Shown here: piece by piece, positions 36,901 through 46,405 of the stretch
How the letters are laid out: each line of letters begins with the position of its first letter
How positions within the stretch are numbered: the stretch's first letter is position 1
NCBI GenBank assembly: GCA_007922195.1
Contig: ML682003.1
Location: 4,196,028 to 4,260,027, forward strand
Direction of reading: 5' to 3'
Length of the DNA: 64,000 nt
Source: Podocnemis expansa
Lineage: Eukaryota > Chordata > Testudines > Podocnemididae
The notes under the pieces: model-generated
What the model was told of the DNA's origin: nothing
The model's database searches: none
The model's input: the letters and a program-made list of their open reading frames with translations, nothing else
Translations under genes and position numbers: made by a program

Positions 36901-38430
36901 ATAATCTATCAGGCAGGTGAGCTGCTTTAACAAGAAATTCACTCGCCAATAACCTTACTGGTAAAGTGAAGCCTGATTTGTTTAAACAAGACCTTTGTCT
37001 CGATGCTTGGATATTATTTCTACAGTGCCACGCTTGTGTTTGGCATGACAGACCCAGAAGGAGCCTGCCTTCTACATATACAAATTCTTTCAGCTCAATA
37101 ATGAACCAGCAATTTTCCAAGCTTGAGTGTTACCCAGAATAAGCATTTCCTACTTAGTTTCTGATGCAGGCACACTTGAGGCAGGAGAAGCAAGCTGAGA
37201 TGGTTTTGATAGCTTGAGTTCTGGAATCCTTGCATTATCTTGTTTGTGCAACATTTTCAGGGCCTCAGACGCATAGTACCGTGATTCAGCACTGTCATAG
37301 GTGGGTTTACTAAGCCACAAAGGTTCACTGTCCTTATGCAAAAAATACCAGGTAGGAGGAGGGTGCTCGACATCTTTAGGAAGGGGAGGGTTGGTGGTGA
37401 ACTCAACATGTTGGACACTCATTCGCTTCCCAGGACTGCAGCCCTTCTTGTCCTTTCGGCTGTTCTTCAAGGCTTCTGGTCGGCTACGCTCTTGTGGCCT
37501 CACCTTTCCTGGAGGATGCCCATCAGTCATGTTCTCATAAAAGCATTTCTCAGCATCATCATAAATAGGTTTCTCCAACCACACCTCTGAGATCAATGCC
37601 TGCAAGCTCAACGTCTGAGGCTTGCCATTTACTGTCTGGTGCACAGGACTGGGCAAACTGGTACCAGAAGAGGCACCAGAATGAACCACATCTGCTGACA
37701 GGCGTGGCACAGCAGGGGTTGCAGGAGTAGACAAGGCTGTTATATAGCCTTCATCTGGAGTTCTTTGACCAACATCACCATAGTCATAGTCACTATTCCA
37801 TCGTACAGATGGGAGGTCTAGGAAGTGTGGAGGGATAAATGACCGAGACCTTTCAACAAACACCTTTTCTGCATCATCAAAGTTAAATTTGTTTACCCAG
37901 ACATCCTGGGTGATGTGGTGACAAGCAACCAGACTGCCATGGGTGCAGTGCAAGGCTGCTAGGTTCTTCCTTGGCTTATGAACACCAGGGACAGCTTCTT
38001 CTGACCTGAATGCTACCCCTGACTGCGCAGCAGCCGGTTCAGTCTCAGGGGCCATCTGGGTCAGGTCATCTGCAAGTTTCTTTCTGTATATGTTTTCAGC
38101 ACGATCAAAGAAAGGCTTGCCAAACCAGACACGATCAGCCAATAAACCAGTCAGGACAAAATCTACCTTGGTGACCAAACCCTTGGTTTTTGGAGAACGC
38201 TTCCTTTTCTTTTGCTTCTTTCCATTTCTCACTCTTTTCATGTCTTTCAATTCACCCTCGGCAGGATCCTCATGACAAACACTGTTCACCATCTCCATCT
38301 CCTGGCACTTTTCAGCAGCTGAAGCTGCCAGGGTGGCTTCTCTTTCATAGTAGAGCCTCTCTGCTTCATCATACTTGTGCTTGTCCAGCCAGACCTTTTC
38401 CGATGGATATGGGAGCTTTCTTGTCCTCAT
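12930..38430 (-). CDS. EEF1D: Eukaryotic elongation factor 1 delta, long and short isoforms
   Basis: eEF1B-delta is a subunit of the complex that exchanges GDP for GTP on eEF1A in translation elongation. Coding exons on the minus strand are 37154-38430 (long form only), 33941-34064, 31783-31854, 19305-19376 (probable cassette), 17486-17585, 17141-17244, 15506-15760, 13993-14187 and 12930-12968. All phases join. The short form from 34060 is 294 residues (318 with the cassette; human 281). Its order is: N-terminal [20 protein letters not shown]; a leucine zipper with L81, L88, L95, L102, L109 and I116 exactly seven apart; an acidic [17 protein letters not shown] segment; and the exchange domain with [20 protein letters not shown], ending [12 protein letters not shown]. 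The long form is about 721 residues (human 647). In mammals the long form is described as a nuclear, heat-shock-linked transcription factor, which the NLS-like [11 protein letters not shown] fits. Which isoform is made where cannot be read from the sequence. Confidence 0.96.
13993..14187 (-). CDS. EEF1D: EEF1D exon encoding most of the exchange domain
   Basis: This 195-nt, phase-0 exon (acceptor TTTTGTCAG, donor GTAAGT) encodes 65 residues: [20 protein letters not shown], then [20 protein letters not shown] and [20 protein letters not shown]. It is the EF-1 beta/delta guanine nucleotide exchange domain and is nearly identical to mammals. Confidence 0.97.
14682..14800 (-). mobile_element. Turtle tRNA-derived SINE
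   Basis: Reading the minus strand, the head (GGGGCAGTTGTGTGAGTCTG) precedes CAGTCTTGTGGCACTTAAAG and CATGAAAGCTCATAATGC-type body sequence. A single, inverted copy lies in the EEF1D intron. Confidence 0.85.
15506..15760 (-). CDS. EEF1D: EEF1D exon with acidic region
   Basis: This 255-nt, phase-0 exon runs from [18 protein letters not shown] to SSILLDVKP. It includes [20 protein letters not shown], the conserved acidic region that carries the casein kinase 2 target serine in the family (LFGSD), and [20 protein letters not shown]. The acceptor is placed at CCATGAAG before CATGTC because human exon 'HVSPMRQ' starts there; this AAG acceptor is less typical than CAG. Confidence 0.95.
15839..16186. 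mobile_element. MITE with TGTTCCCTCT ends, single-unit copy
   Basis: Ends TGTTCCCTCTAAGC and AGATAGAGGGAACA form a terminal inverted repeat. The interior is rich in GTGCACAC strings and contains one copy of a unit (about 16048-16127) that is repeated four to five times in the related element at 47099-47653, where it is in the opposite orientation. Confidence 0.75.
16510..16700. mobile_element. Possible Harbinger-like MITE fragment
   Basis: TTAGGGCCTGTCTACACAGC at the left resembles the GGGTATGTCTACAC terminal repeat of the PIF/Harbinger-like family elsewhere in the window, and GAAGTCTACACTG lies near the right edge. Limits are uncertain. Confidence 0.4.
17141..17244 (-). CDS. EEF1D: EEF1D leucine-zipper exon, second half
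   Basis: Between TTTTCTAG and GTAACTGA, 104 nt read [20 protein letters not shown] then [14 protein letters not shown]. It continues the heptad of leucines from the preceding exon and ends in phase 0 before the acidic exon. Confidence 0.95.
17486..17585 (-). CDS. EEF1D: EEF1D leucine-zipper exon, first half
   Basis: Between TTGTTGCAG and GTAAGTGA, 100 nt read [20 protein letters not shown] then [13 protein letters not shown] plus one base. It aligns with human SSGPGASSGTSGDHGELVVR. The extra G completes Val with the next exon. Confidence 0.95.
17886..18220 (-). mobile_element. CR1 LINE 3' end
   Basis: CATAGAATCACAGAATGATA and GGTTGGAAGGGACTGCAGGA, GGTCATCTAGTCCAACTCC are the reverse complement of the canonical CR1 3' terminus. 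It extends into sequence matching the reverse transcriptase C-terminal region. Confidence 0.92.
19305..19376 (-). CDS. EEF1D: EEF1D putative 72-nt cassette exon
   Basis: A 72-nt open segment between CCCTTCCCAG and GTAAGTC encodes [20 protein letters not shown] then GCSI, exactly 24 codons in phase 0. It lies between two phase-0 exons, so it can be included or skipped without changing frame. The common mammalian 281-residue form lacks it. Proline- and lysine-rich content suggests a flexible linker between the N-terminal motif and the zipper. Use of this exon is inferred from splice signals and phase. Confidence 0.65.
19850..20260 (-). mobile_element. MIR-like SINE split by a MITE
   Basis: TATCCCCGTTTCACAGAGGG and AAACCAAGGCACAGAG are MIR in reverse. 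After a 263-bp insertion the MIR resumes as GATAAGTTAACCAACTTCCT. Confidence 0.6.
19964..20226. mobile_element. Harbinger-like MITE inside MIR
   Basis: Left end GGGTATGTCTGCACAGG and right end TGATGTAGACACGCCC form a diverged terminal inverted repeat of the family also seen at 53221 and 56561. MIR sequence flanks it on both sides. Confidence 0.6.
21555..21655 (-). mobile_element. Turtle tRNA-derived SINE fragment with poly-T
   Basis: Inverted SINE (TTAGTCTTTAAGTGCCACAC, then GACTCCTC, a run of about 27 T at 21590-21617, and head ACTAGACTAACACTGCTATC). Confidence 0.8.
21685..21900. mobile_element. Turtle SINE fold-back pair
   Basis: A forward copy (GGGGGTAGCTGTGTTAGTCT to GGGAGAAAATCCCACTTCCT) is followed by an inverted copy (AGGAAGTGGGATTTTCTCCC to TTAAGTGCCACAGTACTCCT). 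The arms are reverse complements around a loop of about 35-40 bp near 21785-21825. Confidence 0.85.
23795..23945 (-). mobile_element. MIR-like SINE
   Basis: CCCCATTTTACAGAGGGAAA, GAGAGGTTAAGTGACTTGC and CCCAGGACTTTTGAGTCCTG match the reverse complement of MIR. Confidence 0.75.
23946..24195 (+). mobile_element. MIR-like SINE, forward
   Basis: GTCAATTCCCAGCTCTGTCA, GGGCAAGTCGCTTTACTTTG and TGCCTCAGTTCCCCACCTAC follow the forward MIR consensus. It lies back to back with the inverted MIR at 23795-23945. Confidence 0.7.
25712..27750. mobile_element. hAT-like non-autonomous DNA transposon (2.0 kb)
   Basis: Ends AGGGTTACCAGATGTCC and, as reverse complement, AGGCTTACCAGATACC form a terminal inverted repeat. 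Sub-terminal strings AAAAGGAGGACATG and AAAGTCCTCCTTTTTGTACT are shared with the 284-bp element at 47665-47948. The interior has no long open frame and no recognisable transposase. Confidence 0.65.
27858..28885 (+). mobile_element. CR1 LINE, 3' third with reverse transcriptase C-terminus
   Basis: The plus strand encodes [20 protein letters not shown], then [14 protein letters not shown] (the RT FADD box), [20 protein letters not shown] and [20 protein letters not shown]. It ends with TGATTCTATGA near 28880. Small frame changes break it into three pieces (27891-28079, 28131-28328, 28262-28804). It is 5' truncated and cannot be active, but is one of the least decayed repeats here. Confidence 0.95.
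29131..29315. mobile_element. hAT-like MITE with perfect 8-bp target duplication
   Basis: Ends CAGGGGTCTCAAAC and GTTTGAGACCCCTG are perfect inverted repeats. The flanking 8-mer ATTTAGAA is present on both sides (29123-29130 and 29316-29323), as for hAT insertions. Copies recur at 43700-43837 and 46007-46193. Confidence 0.9.
29881..30779. mobile_element. GC-rich hairpin hAT-like element (0.9 kb)
   Basis: The element begins GGCAGGGGTCAGCAACCC and is flanked by a perfect 8-bp duplication GAGCCTAG (29873-29880 and 30780-30787). Its terminal repeats are diverged. The interior from about 30060 to 30760 is one long imperfect inverted repeat centred near 30420, for example CCACATGAGGCTGAGGCAGC (left arm) against the reverse complement of GCTGCCTCAGGCTCATGTGG (right arm). 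Open frames on both strands here come from GC-rich composition. Confidence 0.8.
31783..31854 (-). CDS. EEF1D: EEF1D exon ENGAS...KSLAG
   Basis: This 72-nt, phase-0 exon (acceptor TGTTTGCAG, donor GTGAGTACC) reads [20 protein letters not shown] then SLAG, almost identical to human [24 protein letters not shown]. Confidence 0.97.
31855..33940. other. EEF1D intron
   Basis: A T-run (about 31938-31957 near the exon) and a GC/CA microsatellite (32487-32516) are the only features I can name in this 2.1 kb intron. Confidence 0.7.
32487..32516. repeat. GC/CA dinucleotide microsatellite
   Basis: GTGCGCGCGCGCGCACACAC is followed by ACTCACACAC: alternating purine-pyrimidine, a potential Z-DNA former. 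Confidence 0.9.
33941..34064 (-). CDS. EEF1D: EEF1D first coding exon of the short isoform
   Basis: The exon begins AAAA before ATG (start 34060-34058) and reads [20 protein letters not shown] then [20 protein letters not shown], with donor GTAATG. The four extra bases complete the reading frame from the long-isoform exon (AA|A AAA ATG gives Lys-Lys-Met), so the same exon serves as start of the short form and as an internal exon of the long form. Confidence 0.97.
34065..37153. other. EEF1D intron upstream of the short-form start
   Basis: I recognise no repeat family or additional exon in these 3.1 kb. For the short isoform this stretch together with the long exon is spliced out. Confidence 0.65.
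37154..38430 (-). CDS. EEF1D: EEF1D long-isoform 5' coding exon (eEF1B-delta-L)
   Basis: This 1277-nt exon encodes 425 residues and two bases, starting [20 protein letters not shown] (human MRSGKASCTLETVWEDKHKY). It ends SETK at donor GTAGGA, with phase matching 33941-34064. Five related motifs of the form W-x-x-K-x-x-[YF]-D-x-A-E occur at residues 13-28, 101-115, 177-191, 283-298 and 371-386. A basic cluster [13 protein letters not shown] (71-83) looks like a nuclear localisation signal. [15 protein letters not shown] (160-174) is shared with human. If the exon is not spliced, translation would stop at TAG 37150-37152. The start Met lies next to a plausible acceptor (CTCTGGAAG). Confidence 0.93.
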
Positions 38431-38974
38431 CTTCCAGAGTGGCAGCATTAAAAGATAAGCACAATAATGTAGTTGCAACAACTAAAACCAATGGCACAAA
38501 GATTTTAGCCATTTCTTTAGCACTACAAAGACTATATATAAACACACCGTTCAGTCACAATTAATACCTTAAGAAATGGTGCTTCTGACATGTAATTGGC
38601 ATTTCATTTTTCACACGTTTCAGTGAGAAGGTATTAAGTTGCTTTAATGTGTTTAATCCAAGCACAAAATTCAAATATTCCTCTGTAAAGCACCTTTTTA
38701 ATTAAGCTGCTTCTACTTTTAGATTTAATCTGGTCATAAATGTATTAAGTCTTCAAAAACTAAAGCCATGGACTCTACATGTAGGCCACATTTTACAATG
38801 TAAGGAAAAACCATTGTCAACAGAAGCGGCAAAACTTTCGTTCTTTTCAATTTCATTGTATAGCAGGAGAGATTTTCCAAATCACCAGTTAAGCATAAAT
38901 AACATGCTAACTAGATGCCCTTGAACTGGTATTTTTGGAAGACTTGGTGTTTTTAAAAATATACACATACAGAG

Positions 38975-39110
38975 AAGGAAAACAAGGAGTCTTGTGGCAC
39001 TTTTAAAGACTAACAAATTTATCTATCACATAAACTTGTTAGTCTTTAAAAGTGCCACAAGACTCCTTGTTTGTTTTGCTGGACTAAGTTGATGGAGCTA
39101 CCCCTCTGGA
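38975..39110. mobile_element. Turtle SINE near-perfect palindrome
   Basis: AACAAGGAGTCTTGTGGCAC plus TTTTAAAGACTAACAAATTTA is followed, after about 10 bases, by its near-exact reverse complement, ending in the inverted SINE head (GATGGAGCTACCCCTCTGG). Arms are about 43 nt. Confidence 0.88.
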
Positions 39111-39254
39111 ACATGTCAACATACAGACAATGGTGGGTCACAATGTTAATGCAAACAGATTCAGAGGGACAGGCTTGGATCTATTTAAATTAACCTTGTG
39201 ATCCACCCTTCTCTGTATGTATATATTTGCAGCTAACATGTTATATTTTCCATT

Positions 39255-39345
39255 TCATATATCTGAAGAAGTGGGTTTGTGTCCACAAAAGCTCATGGGA
39301 TAAATCCATTAGTCTTTAAAAGTGCCATCGGACTCTGTTTTAAAA
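39255..39345 (-). mobile_element. Turtle SINE fragment
   Basis: GAAGAAGTGGGTTTGTGTCC, CACAAAAGCTCATGGGATAA and AGTCTTTAAAAGTGCCATCG match the inverted SINE body. Confidence 0.75.
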
Positions 39346-42300
39346 GAAGAATCCTTGCTTGTGAAGTTAAAAACCAACTGTTACCAAATGAAAGACAGTA
39401 CAGTATATGAAGGTCTGAAAGGGTTCATACATTAACCTTCATTGCATGTGGCAAGCTTATTTTAAACAAAGCAATTTTAGAAAGATCTACCTATAACTTT
39501 GCTCGACTTTGTTAAATGCTATTGTTTCACATTTAAATAAGCTCAAAAGAATTGAATAAATGTTGCATTTGTTTGGTGTGTGGGATCTCGTGCTTTAAAT
39601 ACTGTTTATAATCTACTATGGAGTCAAATTAAGCTTCCAGACTATCAAAATTATCCAAAATGACACTGGAAAAACTTTCCTAACTGTAAGATTTACAGCA
39701 GTGCTTGGAAGTGCATCTATTGGTTTGCTACCAAGTTTCAAGATGCAAGTGGGTTGAATTCAGCACAAATCCAATTTAAAATTTAGTAGCTGAAAAGTCA
39801 CTCTTCACAAGGCGAGTGAATTAGAAACATCCAAAACTGAACTTTTCCAGCAATCCCGTAGGTGCAGATAGTGATATTAACAGTTGGGGAAAAAAATCAG
39901 TTTGCAGGACTTGGCAGTCAAGTAAAGGAGGGAAGTATTTTCAAATACAAATGCCTTTGCCATTGTAAATGTGCACTTTCACTTTTTTTGGCAATTTTTA
40001 CATTTTAAAAATTTAAAACACCTATAGCCTAAGCACAATATTAATACCACAATTTCTAAGGGAAACCCCTTTATTTTGCTTTAAAAATAAACACTGATAC
40101 TCTTCATTAGCTGTAGAAGACATAACTTTTGTTCCTTTGAAATTTTCTAAAATATTTCTCTTGATTTAAGTACCAAAACTGGCAACTGTGAAAGTCAGGC
40201 CATTTAAAAAAAAAAAAAAGTTTAACTGGATGCTTTCCCATACACACATTAGTAAAACACTTCTTACTACAGACAGCTAAAAGTGGACTACCGGTTTCAA
40301 AGAGAGAGAATTAATCCTACTTATTACTTTCAAAGACAAAGTGCCCCATGAAATGGGTGGCAATGTGGCGATAAGGCAGCAACTCTACGATCCAGCCATC
40401 AGGATAAGCCATGTTGTCACAGCATTGTGACTATTGTGACTAAGATGACAATGACGACATCACATTCTAGGTCATAAAGTCAAAACGCATGCAAGATACA
40501 CAAAAATGATCAACATTTTCATCAGATGCACAAAGTACTCCAAGCAGAGTGTAAAGATGACCACATTGCATGATGCCTGCAGTATAAAAATGTGGCAGCC
40601 CCACACTTACATTAGTGCCAGATGCCAGACTTAAATATTTGACACATTAACTTTTGCACTCAGAGAAAAAAGGAGCAATGTCTAACCCACAGGACAAACA
40701 CTGAATAGTGGTACCTACTACAAGAAAACTTTTAAGGGGAATGGAATGGGATGTTCGATCATTTATAGAGGAACTTTTTTTTTGAACAGGAGCTTCCTTC
40801 CAGTGTATCCACAGAAAAGAAGCACCAGCCACCACAGAGCAACAACCAACCAACCTGATTTTGATTATCAAGCAGTAGGTGAAGAAGAGCAGGGGATGAC
40901 AGTATTGAAAAGGATTAGGAGTGATGAAAGAATAGAGTCAAAAAGAGTTTTCTTAGTTGGTGACTGGCTAACACAAGCATTAGTCAAAATTAAACTACAC
41001 TCTTACAAGACTTGTATAATTTTATTATACTTTTCACCTAGTTCTAAGAGCATCTTAAACGTACAAAATGGAGAAGTCCAGGGAAAGTGCACACTTAGAT
41101 CAGCACGTGACTAAGATGGACAGGACAGTTATGGCTGTAAACTTGAACTTTTAATGTATTTACAACAATACCTTAATAAGGACATTAAACTTAGTGCTTT
41201 GTGTATTGTGATTGCACAAGACATACTAGATAAACGAGAAGTGGTAGCTCACTGGATTTGGGTTCTCTTAAATCACACCAAGAATAACAGAGGCTGGACG
41301 TGAACAGATAAAACCTGCCACTTAAACAGTCAGATACGACTCTATCACATGAATCTGTGGCAAGCAACTGCTTTGTTCTGAGTCGATAGATCACCTTCTA
41401 GTCATAATTCTAAGCTACTTCAGAGACGAGGGGAGAAGGTCCATTTCCTTTGAGGAGAGAAGGAATCTAGTCCTGATTCCTAATATTTGCATATTCTGCT
41501 TCTCACTTAGTCTGCATTACTATACCTGAAATCTGACATACGAGATCAACAACTGCATCACAGACAAACTGGATTAAATAGTCTCTCTTTTTACCATAAT
41601 TAGTGAATTTCTTACAAATCCTCGAATGGCCTCTTTATTTAGCCAATGAAGTAGCAGTTATTGTTTTTTCATATATGATGGTAAATGTTCATTGTGTGTT
41701 TAATAAGGGTATTTAGAACACTCTTACTCTAGCAAGATTTACACGCCCTCATGTAACATCAGATGAAAGATCTCCCTCTCCAAAGAAACTGAAACCACAA
41801 TTAACTGTTGTACTGGTGAATGGTAAACTGCTTATAAGCACAGTCATTTTTAACAGAAGATAGAAAACTTAACAGATAGTGACCAGCTCATAAATGAGGT
41901 GAACAAAATCATGGCACCAATGCATGTAATCCAAGGATTTTCTGGAAGAAAAGCAGCAGCAACAAAACATCAACTAGTGAATACTTACTTTTTTAGTTCC
42001 TATGACAGCATTAAGAAATAAAGTAAAGAAAAAAGTTACTTCTATGCATGCAGAGCTAGTCAGAGCACAGTGAAAGAAGTCATACAGCAAGTAAGATAAT
42101 GCTTGTGTCAAATGTTAACTTTTTTTCAAAAGAAATTAGAAACAATTTGGTTCCTGAGATTTTGCAGCTGCTCAATATTAGGGAGTCTAGAACTACCTAA
42201 ACAGAGCTATGCACATATATAAAAGGCCTACCCAAAACCCAGCTGTATTGCTTTAAAACTAGTCAACCCTAAAAATACATAGACAATGTATAGTTACACT

Positions 42301-42554
42301 GCAGTTATTATTGCCTCTGTATTTGACAGTGATCGGCCTTGGGTAAACTACAAATGTCAGTACAGTATCCGGAATATGTATGTTAAGCAGCCTGAGTTAA
42401 CTGGCAGATTTTTGAAAAAAGTGAAGCCTGCGGAAAGATTATACAAAAACCATTTCTGGAAGTCTAGCCTTCTTAAGAATTTAACAGGTCTCATTTTTGG
42501 TAAACAGTGGTTTTGAGACAGAAATGATACCTATTTTGATGTCAGTTAAATATG

Positions 42555-43005
42555 ATATTTAGGTTAGGCCTCCAATGGAGTACTGTGTCCAGTTCTGGCC
42601 ACTACGAGGACAAACTGGAGAAAACCCAGACAAAAGCAACAAAAATCATTAAAAGGTCTAGAAAACATGACCTATAAGAGAAGACTGAAATAACTGGGCT
42701 TGTTTAGTCTAGAGAAGAGAAGAAAGGGGAGACAACAGCTTTCAGATACATAAAAGGTTGTTATATGGAGGAGGGAGAAAAATTGTTCTCTAACCTCTGA
42801 AGAGAAGACAAGAAGCAACAGGCTTAGGTTACAGCAAGGGAAGCTTAGTTAAGCACTGGAAAAACTGCCTATGGAGACTGTGGAATCTCCATCATTGAAG
42901 ATTGTTAAGCAGGTTAGATTAACTTGCTAGATGGGCTGGATTAAGAAAACCTTAGCCCTGACTAAGTGACCTCTTAGGGGCCTTCCAATTCTTACGATTG
43001 CATGA
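42555..43005 (+). mobile_element. CR1 LINE 3' fragment
   Basis: GAGTACTGTGTCCAGTTCTG, GAGAAGACTGAAATAACTGG and GACCTCTTAGGGGCCTTCCA match the CR1 RT C-terminus and tail in forward orientation, with many small deletions. Confidence 0.88.
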
Positions 43006-43699
43006 AAAGATAATTCCAAATGCCTGTCCTGTGGGCCACATGCAGCCTGTTGTAGCTATTTATCAGCCCCTCAGGACAGGATTGATTTAGCAGAAACCAA
43101 TTTAAAAAAAAAAAAAATGAAATGCTACTGCAAAGAAAAATCTCCAAAATGGGAACCCAGTGCAGCCAGTTAAAAAGTCTACAAAGACCCCGAAACAGCT
43201 CAGACATGGTCAGCCCCCATTTATCTCAGAGCGTTAATCCTTAAACTCAAGTATGGGAATTTAAAAATCAGATTTTCAAATAATTTAAGTGTACAAATGC
43301 TCATGTAAATTGCACAATTATACACATAAATCAGGTAATTGCATATGAAACCATTCTAACAAAAATACCATATTTACTTTAAGAAGCAAAAATCCTAGTT
43401 TAGACAAAACCACTACTGCCCTTGTATCTAGTTAGGTGGTGGAGATAACCTTGAGTAGGCAAGGAAACTGGGAAAAGACCTGGTGGTGCTTTGTAACAAC
43501 TCTGCCCAAAGCTACTCACTTCATTTTCCTGAGCACAAAGCCTTACCACTAAAAAAGAACATGGTATGGCTTATGGAGAATCTTTCAAACAGAAAATAAA
43601 GAAACAGAAACCAATCACATGAACAGTAGATTTCGGATGTGAAGAACCCCACTCTATACTTCAAAACGAAGTACAATCACCTTATCACACTCCTTAAAT

Positions 43700-43837
43700 C
43701 AGGGGTCTCAAACCTGCGGCCCCTAAAGTTATTTCTTGCAGCCCACAACGACACTATCGCTATCAGTATCTGCAATATCGTCATATGAAAAGGTTTCAGT
43801 GGTGTGGCCCTAATAGTGATTTGAGTTTGAGACCCTG
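43700..43837. mobile_element. hAT-like MITE (second copy)
   Basis: CAGGGGTCTCAAACC to GAGTTTGAGACCCTG. It is a shortened copy of the 29131-29315 element. The flanks CCTTAAAT and TCTTAAAC form an imperfect 8-bp duplication. Confidence 0.85.
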
Positions 43838-44377
43838 TCTTAAACTGAGTATCGTTATTCACTCCTTATACATTTTATTCATTGTAACTATTCTAATATT
43901 ACAGGATTACATTACTAGCATTCTAGTATTACATACAGAAAGTTTCCAGTTACATAAATGTGTGCAGACTAGACAAGAAAAGTGCAGTGATGTGCACTCT
44001 TGCTGCTCACATTGGATACCTGCCTGGGTCTTATGCATGCCATGGAAACATAACAGGTAGCAACTTTGATGTTGGTACAGAGCAGATCAGCTGTTTTGCA
44101 AGGCTCAGTACATCAAAAAGGCAATGTCATTATTTGTGTTGATCAATACATAATTATCAATCTCTCTCGCATGATGTAGTTACACAGGACAATGTAGTGA
44201 AAGCTTTCCCTAACCTGCATGCAAGAAACACTACCTACCAACTAAACACAATAACTTCAACAATTAATAGTTGGGCACGTATAGTTTGGTCAGCTTCATT
44301 TTCAGTTTCTGCTTATCACATCTGAGATCTCACAAATTAAAGGCTGTCATGCTGGATTTCCAATGCTGTAATAGTGG

Positions 44378-44653
44378 CAGGGATGTCTCTGGTGCCTGGC
44401 ACACAGGGCACGTGCCCCGAGTCCCAGCACCAGTGCCCCGAGTGTCTGGGGCAGCCCCTCCCTCTCCCAGCCCCATCCCCAGCCAGAGATCCGAGGGCCC
44501 AGCCGTCTGAGGTGGCACCTGCTTTTCCTGGCCCTGTCCCAGGCTGGGGATCCAGGGCCAGACTGGCAGCGAGAGGAGCCCAAGGCCAGATTGGGCCCAG
44601 GCAGGGAACCAAGGCCATATCCCGGGTCTTTCCCCGGGGCAGTGACGCTCCTG
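44378..44653. mobile_element. GC-rich hAT-like MITE
   Basis: The left end CAGGGATGTCTCTGG and the reverse complement of the right end CAGGAGCGTCACTGC are similar, and the flanks AATAGTGG / AATAGGAG are close to an 8-bp duplication. The interior is GC rich inside an AT-rich intron. Confidence 0.6.
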
Positions 44654-46006
44654 AATAGGAGATTAAAACATTTGTAACAGTGTTACAGAAAACCCAGATG
44701 ATTTGGGGCTTAATCTTTTAAGCTATATTATCCCTTTACATTTGTATGATTTTTCTGAAGAGAACACCTTTTCCATAGCAGCTATGGTTTCTGTAGGGAA
44801 ATATCAGCTGCTTTTCCAAGTCCACAGCCTTAAACAGTGCAAGATTACCAACAAGTTCACCACTTCTCCCTAGAGTAGGGCCCATCAATAATGAAAGAGG
44901 ACAAACCACAAACAGCTTCATTGCCACAGAATATGAAATTGTCATTCTGATTTTATTGAAAATGCAACTTTATGAGGTGGCTCCCATTCCGTAATACTTT
45001 TTTTTGCAGCTCTCCATTCCTACATGTCATCATTTTGCATGAAGATCTGTTTATATTGTTTGGCATTCTAGACAAAGCTAGCTGGGAATAATATACAGAG
45101 TACTCATGTCATATCTCACTGGTCACAACCACATTCCCACAGAATCTAAAGAAAATTAATCCCAGCAACAGACAAGAAAATAAATATCAACAGCAGAAAA
45201 ACCACACTGGAAAGAGAATTCGAGTTTTTAAACCCACTTCCTGTTCAAATTAAAGAGTGAAGACAGAAAGGAGGGGTCTACTAATGCTGGTCTGCTCTCC
45301 TCCATTCTTGATGCATCCCCTTCCCACAAAAATGGCCAACTGGGATATGCCAGCCTTGTTCTGACAACCCTTATAGACCAGAGAATGGCACCCTAATTAA
45401 TGTTTCAATTCTTCTGGTCCCAACCCAAAACTTAATAATTAGTTCAACTACGTGCACACAAGCAAAGCCAGCTTAAGCTAAACATACAACTCCATTGATG
45501 AACCACCACTCCAGGTACCAGCAGTCCCTATTATGAGGAGATTATACCGTTGGAGGGAGATCTACCCTTTCTGCCGTTTCAGGACGTAATTGAACAAAAG
45601 GATTCTTATTAAGCTCACAAATGACTATTGGGCCCTCCCAATTATGAGCTCTTGGCCCCTCTGCCCAGGTGATATAACCACCAATGAGCAGCAACTAAAG
45701 GTACTCAGGTAGGAGATACAGAAAAGCAAGTATAGAGATACCTGTCACGGAAAAAGAAAGGCTCCATTTGCTCCTCCAGGTAAGCGTACAGTGCTGCAGA
45801 GGGTCAGAGTGGAGAAAGGATACGAAACAAGTTAATAAGAAAAAGTTACCAGCTAGTACCTGAGAATGCATGGGAAAGGAGGAAAGCCAGGCAGAAAAAA
45901 ATAATATGTAGCTGGAAAGGAATGGGAAAGCAAGCAAGGAGACATAGGGTGCACAACTAAAGAAGGTAATAAGAAATACCTGGCCAAGCCAAGCAAGGCC
46001 TTACAC

Positions 46007-46193
46007 CAGGGGTCTCAAACACGTGGCCTGTGGGCCACATGTGGCCCCTAAAGCTATTTGCTGCAGCCCGCAGTAACACAATCGTTCCTGATATTTGCAT
46101 GATCATTGTATGGAAAGGTCACAGTGGTGCTGCCCTCAGGCTAACATACTAATCCTCATGTGGCCCCCATGGTGATTTGAGTTTGAGACCCTG
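46007..46193. mobile_element. hAT-like MITE (third copy)
   Basis: CAGGGGTCTCAAACAC to GAGTTTGAGACCCTG, with flanks CCTTACAC / CCTTACAT (7 of 8 identical), an 8-bp target duplication. Confidence 0.88.
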
Positions 46194-46405
46194 CCTTACA
46201 TTCAACTCAGTGCTATTCCTCAACCTGTCTGTAACAAAACACATTTGAATGTTGCATCCAACCGAACCCAGAGTTTCAGAGAACGTTCAATGGACTGATT
46301 GCTTGTGGTGAAAAACAAAGCCAGAAGAGGTAGAATGGACACACACCGCTTTCTGCATTTACTTGGCAGAACCTACAGTTTAACTACATCTGTAATGGTT
46401 TACAG

